Notes: generated by a model from the letters alone, not told the origin. A DNA stretch of 48,405 nt from CAZLPZ01 sp964607245 (GCA_964607245.1 CAZSIB010000011.1:1-48405), one strand, 5' to 3'; positions 8,366 through 17,974 are shown, counted from the stretch's first letter. Numbers and translations are program-made.

Positions 8366-9034
8366 TTAAAAATCGACGTCTTCGTAATGCCGCGCGGGCG
8401 CAAGCCCGGGGATCCGGTCCTCAAGCAACGGCCTGAACGACGGGCGTGACTTCACCCGTGCATACCAATCCCGTGCGCCTTTGTGGTCATCCCACGGCAC
8501 ATCGCCAATATAATCAATCGCCGATAAATGCGCAGCCGCCGCAATATCGGCGAGCGAGAAAAAATCTCCCGCAATCCATTCGCGTTTTTCAGCCAAAAAC
8601 CCAATATAATCCAGGTGATATTTAATATTCGCGTGACCGGCGCGGATCGCCGGTGCATGGGGTTCGCCCAGACGCAAAAACCGTTTCATCACCTTTTCGC
8701 CGAGTAAATTATCCGAAACCTCGCGGTTGAATTTCAGGTCAAACCAACTGACCAAGCGGCGGGTTTCCGCGCGCTGAACCGGATCAAGACCCAGCAAATT
8801 AATCTCAGGATAACGCTCTTCCAGATACTCGCTGATCACTTGGGAATTCGCGAGCGTCACGCCGTCGGGCTCCACCAAGACCGGCACATCGCCCGCCGGA
8901 TTGAGCGCCAAAAATTCGGTCCGGCGTTGCCATATTTTTTCTTCGCGCAAATCGAAAGGAAGCCCTTTTTCCGCAAGGACGATACGTACTTTACGGGAAA
9001 ACGGATGAACCCAGAGGTGATAGAGCAATCTCAT
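8366..9034 (-). CDS. fzlA: FtsZ-localised GST-fold protein FzlA
   Basis: The 222-residue protein has a thioredoxin-like glutathione S-transferase N-terminus (about 1-80), with NPAGDVPVL (cis-proline) and ANSQVISEYLEE. An all-helical C-terminal domain follows. The tail RPSFRPLLEDRIPGLAPARH followed by YEDVDF matches the conserved C-terminus of FzlA, the alphaproteobacterial FtsZ-binding GST homologue needed for constriction in Caulobacter. GST activity is not expected for FzlA. The start MRLLYHLW at 9034 fits homologues better than an upstream in-frame start at 9070, which would overlap cybB. The call rests on recalled family features; a generic GST annotation would be the fallback. Confidence 0.82.
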   Translation of the reverse strand: MRLLYHLWVHPFSRKVRIVLAEKGLPFDLREEKIWQRRTEFLALNPAGDVPVLVEPDGVTLANSQVISEYLEERYPEINLLGLDPVQRAETRRLVSWFDLKFNREVSDNLLGEKVMKRFLRLGEPHAPAIRAGHANIKYHLDYIGFLAEKREWIAGDFFSLADIAAAAHLSAIDYIGDVPWDDHKGARDWYARVKSRPSFRPLLEDRIPGLAPARHYEDVDF

Positions 9035-9060
9035 GGGGCCAAGCATAACCTGATTTACGG

Positions 9061-9609
9061 TTAACGGCAACGGCCACAGGCAAACATCCGTGACAATGTT
9101 TTATCTTTGTCAATAAAATGGTGTTTGAGGGCACCGAGGAAATGCAAAGCGATTGCGCCAATCACCAAATTCCCGCCAATTTCGTGGGCTTCCTTGGCAA
9201 TCTTTCCAAGGTCTTCATTCTTTTCGATCAAAAGCGGGACATCCATCAGACCAAAAATGCTGATCGCGTGCCCGCCCGCCGCAGACATAACATAACCCGA
9301 TATCGGCATCAGAAGCATCCCCGCATAAAGAAGAACATGCACCAGTTTTGCAAGCATAATTTCCCATTTTTTCTGGCTTACCAGAGGCGCCGGCACCGCA
9401 TGGGTGCTCCGCCAAAAAATACGAAAAATAACAAAGGCGAGGACCAACATCCCGATCGCCTTGTGGATGCCGTAAATCTGCCATTTCGCGGGAGAAGGTT
9501 CCAAATCCGACATATAAAGCCCCATGCCCAACAGCGTAATCATCGCAAGTGCCATGATCAGGTGAAGCATGCGCATCATCGGGTCATAGGTAGTGATCGG
9601 TGTAGGCAT
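9061..9609 (-). CDS. cybB: Cytochrome b561 family protein
   Basis: The 182-residue integral membrane protein has four membrane spans: about 12-32, 45-65, 88-110 and 143-163. Histidines suited to bis-His heme b ligation occur in MLHLIMALAM, GIHKAIGMLV, LVHVLLYAGM and IALHFLGAL. This is the pattern of bacterial cytochrome b561 (CybB), which moves electrons between the quinone pool and periplasmic partners such as superoxide. AGAAGGA lies six bases before the ATG at 9609. It is the first gene of a minus-strand run with fzlA and the SDR gene. The C-terminus FACGRCR has two cysteines not usual in the family. Confidence 0.9.
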   Translation of the reverse strand: MPTPITTYDPMMRMLHLIMALAMITLLGMGLYMSDLEPSPAKWQIYGIHKAIGMLVLAFVIFRIFWRSTHAVPAPLVSQKKWEIMLAKLVHVLLYAGMLLMPISGYVMSAAGGHAISIFGLMDVPLLIEKNEDLGKIAKEAHEIGGNLVIGAIALHFLGALKHHFIDKDKTLSRMFACGRCR

Positions 9610-9798
9610 GGCGCGTCCTTCTATTCAAAAAATTCTCGCTTAAATTTAGACCAGAATAGGGCCTATTTCAAGGGAGGAGCGGGAAGAAACAGCCTCTCCC
9701 CGCCAAAGCCCATGACAGCCCGCGCGAAAATGGTTAGACTGAAAAAACGGCCCTGTCGATTTCGATCTTTTTTCAAAAATACCAAATAGAGGCTTTTT

Positions 9799-10536
9799 AT
9801 GTCGCGCGAGAATATTTCACAAGATGCCCTGACTCAGGCCGACCGGACGAGCAATGAATTTTCAACCTATCAGGGCGCACTCGGGCAGGCCGGCGTTCAA
9901 GACATCGCGGCAAAAATGGCCGGGGGTGAATTTTTGACCCGCACAGGTGATCAAGTCGCGGTCTCCCCCGGCGCAAATGGCTTTGATGATATTTATATCG
10001 GCTGCGCGTGGAATATTCGAAAAACAACCAACACGTTTTGGGGGCGGTTGCTTGGCCTCTCCAGCACGCGGCGCGTCGATCTGGATTTGGGTGTTCTGTA
10101 TGAACTGAGTGATGGGACGCGCGGAGCGCTTCAGGCCTTGGGCGCCGCAGATGGTGCCTATGATGCCCCCCCTTATATCGTCTTGTCCCATGATGAGCGA
10201 TCAGGCCTAAAAGACGGCGATGACGAATATATGCGTGTCAACGGCAAACTTTGGGAAAAGATTAAACGTTTGCTCATCTATGTTTATATTTATGACGGTG
10301 CGGTCGATTGGGCGGATGTCGCTCCGATGGTTCAAGTTCAAATCACGGGTCAGAAACCCTTGAGCGTTCGTCCCCAAATGGCCCGGCATAATTTAAGCGT
10401 TTGCGCCGTTGCGATGATGGAACAAACGCGCGGGGGGTTTATTTTATCCAATCTGACACAATATTTTCCAGGCCAAGCCGAAATGGACCGCGCCTTTGGT
10501 TTTGGCGTGACATGGCAAGACGGTACAAAAGAATAA
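9799..10536 (+). CDS. TerD-family protein (TerA-like), Ca2+-binding stress protein
   Basis: The 245-residue protein has a TerD-domain core at about residues 45-190. VDLDLGVLYELSDG is the first strand pair, and LSHDERSGLKDGDDEYMRVN carries the acidic Ca2+ sites typical of TerD. RLLIYVYIYDGAVDWADV and the tail GGFILSNLTQYFPGQAEMDR follow the TerA/TerD pattern. It has no signal peptide and should be cytoplasmic. AGAGG lies eight bases before the ATG at 9799. A second TerD-family gene starts 12 bases after its stop, so they form an operon. The tellurite-resistance name is historical; a role in envelope or chemical stress is inferred. TerC, TerB, TerZ and TerF are not nearby. Confidence 0.88.
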   Translation: MSRENISQDALTQADRTSNEFSTYQGALGQAGVQDIAAKMAGGEFLTRTGDQVAVSPGANGFDDIYIGCAWNIRKTTNTFWGRLLGLSSTRRVDLDLGVLYELSDGTRGALQALGAADGAYDAPPYIVLSHDERSGLKDGDDEYMRVNGKLWEKIKRLLIYVYIYDGAVDWADVAPMVQVQITGQKPLSVRPQMARHNLSVCAVAMMEQTRGGFILSNLTQYFPGQAEMDRAFGFGVTWQDGTKE

Positions 10537-10548
10537 GAGGATAGACCC

Positions 10549-11217
10549 ATGAGTGATCTTGATAAATTAGGAACCTTGGATGATACCACGCCCAAACCGT
10601 TAAGCGATGAAGATCTGAAGAAACGCGTGGGCGGAAAAATCGTAAATAAAGGTGACATGATTCATCTAAGCGAACTCGATTATACGCTCAAGAAAATGCG
10701 TTTGGGCGTGGGGTGGGATATCCCTGGAATCGACACGACAGGAATGGATATCGATTTCTCTTTATTTCTTCTGGATAAAAAAGACCAAACGCGGGAAGAC
10801 ACGGACTTTGTTTTTTACAACAATGTGACAACGTGTGATGGCGGGATTGTGCACACGGGCGATAACCGGACAGGCATTGGCGATGGCGATGATGAAGCGA
10901 TCGATATTGAACTCAGCAAAATTCCGTTCGAGGTGATGAGAATTGTTTTTGTAATCTCTATCTATGATGCCGAAATGCGGGATCAAAGCATGATGATGCT
11001 GCAAAACGCTTTTATCCGCATCATGAATATCGAGACCGATACCGAACTTTTGCGTTTTCCGATCTTGGAAGAGTGTACGCAAAAAGATTCTTATGCCATG
11101 GCGATTGCCGAGATAACGCGCGAGGGACCTGTCTGGATGTTTCACGCGAAGGGCGAGTATTTAACCGGTGGCCTTGGAAAAATTGCAACCCAATACGGCA
11201 TGATGGTCACGGGGTAA
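10549..11217 (+). CDS. terD: TerD-family protein
   Basis: The 222-residue product has an approximately 40-residue charged N-terminal extension, then a canonical TerD domain. It contains GVGWDIPGIDTTGMDIDFSL, FVFYNNVTTCDGGIVHTGDN, RTGIGDGDDEAIDIELSKIP and ISIYDAEMRDQSM. The GDNRTGxGDGDDE acidic cluster is the Ca2+-binding signature of TerD/TerE. It follows the TerA-like gene with 12 bases between and its own AAGAGGAT ribosome binding site. The next gene, ligA, is convergent 14 bases away. The paralogue assignment (TerD rather than TerE or TerZ) is uncertain. Confidence 0.88.
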   Translation: MSDLDKLGTLDDTTPKPLSDEDLKKRVGGKIVNKGDMIHLSELDYTLKKMRLGVGWDIPGIDTTGMDIDFSLFLLDKKDQTREDTDFVFYNNVTTCDGGIVHTGDNRTGIGDGDDEAIDIELSKIPFEVMRIVFVISIYDAEMRDQSMMMLQNAFIRIMNIETDTELLRFPILEECTQKDSYAMAIAEITREGPVWMFHAKGEYLTGGLGKIATQYGMMVTG

Positions 11218-11231
11218 AATGACCTGAACTT

Positions 11232-13298
11232 CTAACGCATCTGCGCCATAAAATCATCTTCACTCATGATTTTAACGCCAAGTTCCATCGCCTTTTTTAA
11301 CTTGGATCCGGCGTCTGCACCCGCCACCACGTAATCAGTTTGCGCCGATACCGAAGATCCGACTTTGGCGCCGGCACGTTCGGCGCGGTCCTTGGCCTCG
11401 GCCCGCGACATATGCAGCAACGTCCCCGTAAAAACAACCGTTTTTCCCGAAAGAGGGGTTTGCGTGGTTGCAAGCGGAACATACGGTTCCACCTGGATTC
11501 GTACGCAAAGATCATCAATTACCCGGACATTATGGGGTTCGGCCAAAAAATCAACGATATCTTCCGCCATACTGGGGCCGATTCCTTCAATCGACATCAG
11601 GTCTTGCTTCACGCCCGGATCTTCGTCACGGACCCGCAGGGTCAACCCGCGCCAATCTTCTAGGGTTGGATAGATACTCGCAAGTTTTTGCGCTGTTGCC
11701 TCCCCTACTTGGAAAATCCCCAAAGCGTATAAAAACCGGGGCAGTGGGATACGGCGCCGCGCCTCAATCGCGCGGAAAAGATTTTTTGCCGATAAATCCC
11801 CCCACCCCGGCCGATCTTTAATTTGAGGGATTGTTTTTTTATCACGTTCTTCCAACGTGAAAATATCGGCAGGCGTTGCAATCAATCCAGCGTCAAAAAA
11901 TTCGGCCACAATCTTTTCGCCCATGCCCTCGATATCAAAGGCCAGACGCGAGACAAAATGTGTCAGACGTAAAACTGCCTGAGCCGGACACACAAGGCCC
12001 CCCGTACAACGCCGGGCGACCACATCCCCATGGCGTAAGGCCGCCGATCCACACGCCGGGCACACATCGGGGAATACGAAAGGCTGCGACTCTTTTTGCC
12101 GTGCCTCGCCGCGCACCGCCACGATTTGCGGAATAACATCCCCCGCCCGTTGGACAATGACCCGGTCGCCCACGCGAATATCTTTACGTGCGATTTCGTC
12201 TTCGTTATGCAGCGTCGCGCGCGCGACCATCACACCGCCAACATTGATGGGGTCGAGTTCCGCAACAGGGGTGAGCACCCCCGTGCGCCCCACCTGGACC
12301 GAAATCGCCCGTAATGTTGTTTCGGCTTGTTCTGCTGCAAATTTATGCGCAATCGCCCAACGCGGCGCACGGGCCACAAACCCCAATCGATCCTGAAGGG
12401 CCAGGTCATTCACCTTGTACACCACGCCGTCAATATCAAAGGCCAAATCACTGCGCTGATGATGAAGGTCCTCAAAAAATTCAAGCACCTCGGCAACTGT
12501 TCGCACCACACGCGCAGGTTCCGGCACCCTGAATCCAAAACCGGATAAACGCGACCGCACGCCCTCTTGTGTCGTTGCCAACGGGGCAGAGATGTCACCA
12601 ATCGCATACGCAAAGAACCGTAAAGGTCGCGCCGCTGTTACATTTGGATCCAGTTGACGCAAACTGCCGGCAGCGGCGTTCCGTGGATTGGCAAAAGGGT
12701 CCTCGCCACGCGCAATTTCGTCCGCATTCAGGCGCAAAAAATCATCCTTGCGCATATACACTTCGCCACGCACATCGATGACATCGGGCACACTACCCTT
12801 TAAAACAGAGGGAATATCGGTAATCGTGCGCACGTTTTGCGTGACATCTTCGCCCGTGAAACCGTCACCACGGGTCGCGGCCGAGACAAGTTTCCCGTTC
12901 ACATAGCATAAACTGCACGACAATCCATCGATTTTTGGCTCGAGACAAAGGTCGATCGATGATCCGTCTTCCATCCCCAAAAACCGCGCGATGCGGGCCA
13001 TAAATTCGTGCACATCGTCCGGTGAAAATGCGTTTGCAAGCGAGAGCATCGGCACCGCGTGGGTGATTTTTCTAAATTTTCCAAGAAGCGCCGGATGCAC
13101 GTGTTGCGATGGGCTGTCCGCCGAAACCCAATCTGGGTGCGCAGATTCAATTTCTATCAGTTCGCGCCGTAATACATCATATTCTGCATCTGTAATTTCG
13201 GGTTGGTCACGGGTAAAATAGAGATCGTCGTGATACCGGATCTCACGAATCAAATCATGATACGCATCCTGCGTGATCTCTTTTTTTGTTATATTCAT
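11232..13298 (-). CDS. ligA: NAD+-dependent DNA ligase
   Basis: LigA seals nicks during replication and repair using NAD+. The 688-residue protein has the expected domains: Ia (about 10-70), adenylation with active-site Lys122 in EPKIDG, then OB fold. A four-cysteine zinc finger follows (VCPACGSAALRHGD and RRCTGGLVCPAQ, about 410-440), then helix-hairpin-helix repeats around SIEGIGPSMAEDI. The C-terminal BRCT domain begins LSGKTVVFTGTLLHMSR. The length is usual for the family. The ATG at 13298 starts four bases after the recN stop, so recN and ligA are co-transcribed, as in many alphaproteobacteria. Confidence 0.97.
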   Translation of the reverse strand: MNITKKEITQDAYHDLIREIRYHDDLYFTRDQPEITDAEYDVLRRELIEIESAHPDWVSADSPSQHVHPALLGKFRKITHAVPMLSLANAFSPDDVHEFMARIARFLGMEDGSSIDLCLEPKIDGLSCSLCYVNGKLVSAATRGDGFTGEDVTQNVRTITDIPSVLKGSVPDVIDVRGEVYMRKDDFLRLNADEIARGEDPFANPRNAAAGSLRQLDPNVTAARPLRFFAYAIGDISAPLATTQEGVRSRLSGFGFRVPEPARVVRTVAEVLEFFEDLHHQRSDLAFDIDGVVYKVNDLALQDRLGFVARAPRWAIAHKFAAEQAETTLRAISVQVGRTGVLTPVAELDPINVGGVMVARATLHNEDEIARKDIRVGDRVIVQRAGDVIPQIVAVRGEARQKESQPFVFPDVCPACGSAALRHGDVVARRCTGGLVCPAQAVLRLTHFVSRLAFDIEGMGEKIVAEFFDAGLIATPADIFTLEERDKKTIPQIKDRPGWGDLSAKNLFRAIEARRRIPLPRFLYALGIFQVGEATAQKLASIYPTLEDWRGLTLRVRDEDPGVKQDLMSIEGIGPSMAEDIVDFLAEPHNVRVIDDLCVRIQVEPYVPLATTQTPLSGKTVVFTGTLLHMSRAEAKDRAERAGAKVGSSVSAQTDYVVAGADAGSKLKKAMELGVKIMSEDDFMAQMR

Positions 13299-13302
13299 CC
13301 CT

Positions 13303-14979
13303 TTACGCCGCCTGCACGCTTAAAAGTTTTTGCGCGGCCGCGCGCGCTTCATCTGTAATTTTTGCGCCCGAGAGCATGCGCGCGATTTCTTCACGTTGAT
13401 CGGCCTCATCGGATAAAAGATAAACAGATGTCGATGTCTGTCCATTCTTTGTTTTTTTCGCAACAATAAAATGATGATCTGCACGTGCCGCGACCTGGGG
13501 GGCATGGGTGACAACCAAAACTTGGGCATCCCGTGCAAGACGCGATAACCGTTCGCCCATGGCGTCCGCAACCGCCCCGCCCAGTCCACTATCGACCTCA
13601 TCAAAAACCATACACACATGATCCGGGCGACGCAAAATCACTTTTAAGGCGAGCATCAGGCGCGACAGCTCGCCGCCCGATGCCACCTTGTCAATCGCTC
13701 CAAAAGGCGCGCCGGGATTCATCGCGGCCGTAAAACGCACGGTACACGTGCCGTCCGGACCATACGCGGCGGGAAGAAGATCCTCGACCTCTGTTTTAAA
13801 CCGAGCCTTGTCAAGTTTTAAAGGGGAAAGTTCCCGCATCAGCATGTGATCGAGTCTTTCTCCCGACACACGCCGCGCTTGTGTGAGTTCGCCTGCGGCT
13901 TTTAAATACAATTTTTCGGCTCCCTGACACGCCGCGCGATGTTCCGCAAGCGCATCCGCCCCGCGCGCCCGCGCCTCATATTGCGCCAAAAATTCATCGC
14001 GCTTTGCGGGCAGTTCATCGACCGTACACCCATAACGCCGGGCCGCCGTGCGCAAGTGATAGAGCCGATCCTCAATCTGCTCAATATCCTCGGGGCCCTC
14101 ACCGTGGTCAAACACCATCGTTTCAATCGCGCTAGTCACATCTCGCACATTCGAGAGTGCTGTATCCAATTGGGAAAGCCATGTGTCCACCTGACCCGGT
14201 AATTTCTGTTTCATGCGATCAAGGGCCCGCGCGGCGCGGGCAAGCGCAATTTCTGCGCCCGCATCGCCATTCAGATCGTTACGCACCTGATCCAATGTTC
14301 CCGCGAGCTGCGCACGCGCCCCCAAAAACGTCTTACGAGCCAAAAGCGTTTCTTCTTCACCCGCAACCGGCGATAGTTTATCGAAATCTTGAAGAGCGTC
14401 CGCGATATAGGCAGCGTCCTGCGCGGCCTGATCCACTTGAATTTGCGCGGTCTCAAGCGCACGGCGCGCCTCAACCCACCCCTCCCAACAGGCCTTTGTT
14501 TTCTGAACCAAACTCTCGTGCCCGCCATATTGATCGAGTAAGCGGCGATGATGCGCCGGATCAAACAAATGACCCGTTTCAAATTGACCATGTAAATCAA
14601 TGAGCATCTGTCCAATCGTTTTCATCAGGCCAATGCTCACCATCTGATCGTTGATATAAGCCCGGGATTTCCCGCTTTCATCGACCACACGCCGCAAGAG
14701 GAGCGTACCTTCGCCGGGAGCCGCAACACCTTGATCCGCAAGAATCTGATAAACGGGGTGATTTTCTTCAAGATCGAATAGTGCGCTGACCGTTGCCGCT
14801 TTGGCCCCTGCTTGAACCAACCCCGCATCGGCCCGGTCCCCGCGCACAAGCCCCAAAGCATCAAGCAAAATGGACTTCCCCGCCCCGGTTTCACCGGTCA
14901 GGACCGACAACCCCCTGGGCACATCAAGGGCCAAGTGGTCAATAAGCACAACATGACGAATATCTAAATGGCAGAGCAT
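13303..14979 (-). CDS. recN: DNA repair protein RecN
   Basis: RecN is an SMC-like ATPase acting in double-strand break repair. The 558-residue protein has Walker A GETGAGKS at about 29-36. Long helical arms (about 150-400) form the coiled coil. The ABC signature is in VASGGELSRLMLALK and Walker B in VCMVFDEVDSGLGG. The start at MLCHLDIRHV (14979) matches the family; an upstream in-frame start at 15072 adds an unrelated hydrophobic stretch. In some relatives bamD precedes recN, but here the upstream neighbour is a divergent histidine kinase. Regulation by LexA is common for recN; I did not find a clear LexA box. Confidence 0.95.
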   Translation of the reverse strand: MLCHLDIRHVVLIDHLALDVPRGLSVLTGETGAGKSILLDALGLVRGDRADAGLVQAGAKAATVSALFDLEENHPVYQILADQGVAAPGEGTLLLRRVVDESGKSRAYINDQMVSIGLMKTIGQMLIDLHGQFETGHLFDPAHHRRLLDQYGGHESLVQKTKACWEGWVEARRALETAQIQVDQAAQDAAYIADALQDFDKLSPVAGEEETLLARKTFLGARAQLAGTLDQVRNDLNGDAGAEIALARAARALDRMKQKLPGQVDTWLSQLDTALSNVRDVTSAIETMVFDHGEGPEDIEQIEDRLYHLRTAARRYGCTVDELPAKRDEFLAQYEARARGADALAEHRAACQGAEKLYLKAAGELTQARRVSGERLDHMLMRELSPLKLDKARFKTEVEDLLPAAYGPDGTCTVRFTAAMNPGAPFGAIDKVASGGELSRLMLALKVILRRPDHVCMVFDEVDSGLGGAVADAMGERLSRLARDAQVLVVTHAPQVAARADHHFIVAKKTKNGQTSTSVYLLSDEADQREEIARMLSGAKITDEARAAAQKLLSVQAA

Positions 14980-15158
14980 CGCCACATATCCCGCCTCCCG
15001 TTTATTCCAAGCCCTGATTATACCGATCCAGGGGATAAAATCAAAAGACAGAAAAATAAGGTGCCCCATCATTTTTCATACCTATGTTTGAGCCGGGATC
15101 GTGATAGAATCGGCCTTAGGTCCTTGATTCGCCTTTCTCAAATCTGCTGTTTTTCCCC

Positions 15159-17171
15159 ATGCTGTCCGATATCCACCCCGATAGAGCCCCTGCTGTATCG
15201 ACCCATGACCAGATGATTCCACGCCTGGTTGTGGCCGAGGACGGGCGCGTCGTCTTTGCAAGCCCCGGGTTTGAACACCTGGTCCATGCGAGCGCCGACG
15301 CGTTAAGGGGTAGCAAGCTTCAGGATCTCATCCTTTTTTGCGACCCTGATCTGGCCTTACGCGACCAACCCTTTTCGGATCGGGCCCCTTCCTCTGGCAC
15401 CCGCGCCTGGGTTACAAATATTGATCCCGGGACCCATCAGATTCGTTTACGCGACCACGGCGACACACCTTTTGCCTTTACCTTTACCTGGGCCAGCGTC
15501 GGTGATGGCGCGCGGTATTTGCTCATCTGCGCTGCAGACGCCGGGGAAGATACGTTCGATTTTTTTCAAGACGATTCGTTGGGTGGTTTACCTACGCCGC
15601 AAGGGGCGCGTGTGGGCCCGCGCGTGCCGTCCATCTGTGGGCCCGCCTTTAAAAACGCCTGCGTGCGCGTGCGCAAGGATGGTGGCCACGTCTTTTTAGA
15701 CCTTTCGGATGATGTCATGCTGCGCCTCGCCCAAGATGGGCATATTGACCACGCGAACCGGGCCTTTTTTGCCCAACTTGGATTTCACGAACGGCAACTC
15801 CCTATTTTGAATTTCATTGAACTGATGGGCATGGATGACCGCGCGCATGTGCGTGGCATTTTCATGGGATTGATGCACCACGAAGGCGGGGCAAGCCCCG
15901 TTCATTTCGAGACAACAACGCTGGATGCCGAGCAAAAACCCCGCCGCATCGAATGGCGGTTAAAACAACAAGGCGAGTGGATTTTTGCGCTAGGCAAGGA
16001 TTTAACCCTTCTCCACGACAATATTGCCCGCATGAACCGCCACAAGCAACAACTGGCCGAGGTTGAGGCGATTGCTCATATGGGCGATTGGCGCTGGCAG
16101 GTTGGGGATACATCGCTTGTCTGGTCAAATGAACTCTACCGAATTTTTGGCGTGATGCCGGGTGAATTTACCCCCACGATCGACCATATCCGCGCCATGT
16201 TGCACCGCGCTGATCTTCCCCGCGTCGTCCAGACGTTTCAACGCGCGATGATCGAACAAAACAGCTATGATATGGATTTTCGCATTACGCGCCCAAATGG
16301 CGAGGTTCGCTATATCCGGTGCGAGGGGCGGTGCGAATGTGATGATACGGGCGATGTCATGGCGCTTTACGGTATTATGCACGACATGACCGAAACCGCG
16401 CGGGCTGAAAAAGAATTACGCGACGCCAAAAACGCGGCTGAACGCGCCTATGACAGTAAATCAAAATTCCTTGCGAATATGAGTCATGAACTTCGTACGC
16501 CGTTGAATGCCATTATCGGTTTCTCGGAAATGATGCAGCGTCAGCTTTTAGGGCCCATCGGCACCGAGAAATACCTCGATTACATCGACGGTATTCGGCA
16601 AAGCGGCGAACACCTTCTCGATCTGATCAGTGACATTTTGGATATGTCGAAGATTGAGGCCGGAAAATATACCCTCGACCCCGAGATCGTGAATTTGGCG
16701 AAATTGACCCGTCTGGCCATCAGCATGGTCGAAGGCCGCGCGCGCGAATCGTGCGTCGATTTAGGGTGTAATGCATTCGGAGATGACATCCAAATCACGG
16801 CAGATCGCCGTGCAGTACTCCAAATCATGCTGAATATCTTATCGAACGCGATTAAATTCACGGAACCTGGCGGATCGGTTCGACTGGAACTCACCTCAAC
16901 GTCCGATGAGAAAATTAAATTTTCTGTCACGGATACGGGCATTGGTATTCCGCCCCATATGCTGGATGTCATTACGAAACCTTTTGAACAGGCGGCCAAC
17001 CAATACACACGCGCACACGAAGGGTCGGGTTTGGGCCTTGCCATTACCAAAGAACTAACCCTGATGCATGGTGGACATTTGGATATTCAATCCACATTGG
17101 GTAAAGGGACGACCGTGACCATCACCCTCCCCCAAAATGACTTTCACGACACAACGGCCTTGCCCGCATGA
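15159..17171 (+). CDS. Soluble PAS-domain sensor histidine kinase
   Basis: The 670-residue protein lacks a signal peptide or membrane span, so it is probably cytoplasmic or peripherally attached. Up to three PAS-like regions occur at about 15-120, 175-295 and 305-420; the third (GDWRWQVGDTSLVWSNELYR, ending DITEx-like HDMTETARAEKEL) is the clearest. A HisKA domain with phosphoacceptor His in NMSHELRTPLNAIIGFSEMM follows. The HATPase domain has N-box NILSNAIKFTEPGG, G1 DTGIGIPP and G2 GSGLGLAI. The HisKA segment resembles PleC/DivJ-type kinases of this class. The start ATG has no strong ribosome binding site, and an internal ATG at 15213 is possible. The stop overlaps the uppP start by four bases. 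No receiver partner is adjacent. Confidence 0.88.
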   Translation: MLSDIHPDRAPAVSTHDQMIPRLVVAEDGRVVFASPGFEHLVHASADALRGSKLQDLILFCDPDLALRDQPFSDRAPSSGTRAWVTNIDPGTHQIRLRDHGDTPFAFTFTWASVGDGARYLLICAADAGEDTFDFFQDDSLGGLPTPQGARVGPRVPSICGPAFKNACVRVRKDGGHVFLDLSDDVMLRLAQDGHIDHANRAFFAQLGFHERQLPILNFIELMGMDDRAHVRGIFMGLMHHEGGASPVHFETTTLDAEQKPRRIEWRLKQQGEWIFALGKDLTLLHDNIARMNRHKQQLAEVEAIAHMGDWRWQVGDTSLVWSNELYRIFGVMPGEFTPTIDHIRAMLHRADLPRVVQTFQRAMIEQNSYDMDFRITRPNGEVRYIRCEGRCECDDTGDVMALYGIMHDMTETARAEKELRDAKNAAERAYDSKSKFLANMSHELRTPLNAIIGFSEMMQRQLLGPIGTEKYLDYIDGIRQSGEHLLDLISDILDMSKIEAGKYTLDPEIVNLAKLTRLAISMVEGRARESCVDLGCNAFGDDIQITADRRAVLQIMLNILSNAIKFTEPGGSVRLELTSTSDEKIKFSVTDTGIGIPPHMLDVITKPFEQAANQYTRAHEGSGLGLAITKELTLMHGGHLDIQSTLGKGTTVTITLPQNDFHDTTALPA

Positions 17172-17974
17172 CGACATCGTGGCAGGACGCAGCAATTCTC
17201 GGAGTAGTAGAGGGCCTGACCGAATTCATCCCTGTTTCCTCGACCGGGCACCTCATTCTTGCTGAACACCTCTTGGGCACGGCATCCCAAAAATCAGGGG
17301 TTTTTACAGTCGTTATTCAAGTGGGGGCTATCCTTGCCGTGCTCTGGTTCTACCGCGTCCGGATTTTCGGCATCCTCACAAGATTTGGGACCAAGGGCCC
17401 CGAACAACGCCTGGCCCTTCATACCCTCATCGCGTTTTTACCAGCCGCGTTTTTTGGCTTCTTATTTCATGATTTTATCAAAAGCACGTTATTCTCACCT
17501 CTTGTTGTTGCGGGCGGCTTGATCGTCGGTGGAATCATCATGCTCATTGCCGAACGTTATCCCGCGCGCGTGACAACGGAAACGATGGATGACCTTGGCC
17601 CCAAAACAGCCCTGATGATTGGGATCGCACAAATTGCCGCTCTGATCCCTGGAATCTCACGTGCTGGCGCGTCGATTATCGGCGCACGAATCCTGGGGTT
17701 ATCGCGTACAGCATCGACTGAATTTTCGTTTTTCCTGGCCATTCCGACAATTCTGGGCGCGGCCGGATTTGATCTTTATAAAAACATCACGATTTTGCAC
17801 CCTGACGACATCCTGTTTTTTGCAATTGGAACAGGATCCGCGTTTCTCTCGGCGCTCATTGTTATTCGCTGGCTGATCCGTTACGTGGCCGCCCACGGAT
17901 TTTCTGCCTTCGCCTATTACCGGATCATCTTGGGAATCGGGTTCTTATCCGCGATCAGCCTGGGGTGGATATAA
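17168..17974 (+). CDS. uppP: Undecaprenyl-diphosphatase
   Basis: UppP (BacA) dephosphorylates undecaprenyl diphosphate, recycling the lipid carrier for peptidoglycan and other surface polymers. The 268-residue membrane protein has about eight spans. It has both signature segments: VEGLTEFIPVSSTGHLILAE (about 12-31) and PGISRAGASIIGARILGLSR (about 155-174). The ATG at 17168 overlaps the kinase stop as ATGA, which implies translational coupling. uppP is often near fzlA/queG genes in this class; here fzlA is about 8 kb away. The length is normal. Confidence 0.96.
   Translation: MTTSWQDAAILGVVEGLTEFIPVSSTGHLILAEHLLGTASQKSGVFTVVIQVGAILAVLWFYRVRIFGILTRFGTKGPEQRLALHTLIAFLPAAFFGFLFHDFIKSTLFSPLVVAGGLIVGGIIMLIAERYPARVTTETMDDLGPKTALMIGIAQIAALIPGISRAGASIIGARILGLSRTASTEFSFFLAIPTILGAAGFDLYKNITILHPDDILFFAIGTGSAFLSALIVIRWLIRYVAAHGFSAFAYYRIILGIGFLSAISLGWI

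Noticed and set aside
9118..9789. 223-residue plus-strand ORF
   Set aside because: It is antisense to the cytochrome b561 gene and its codon pattern reflects the opposite strand.
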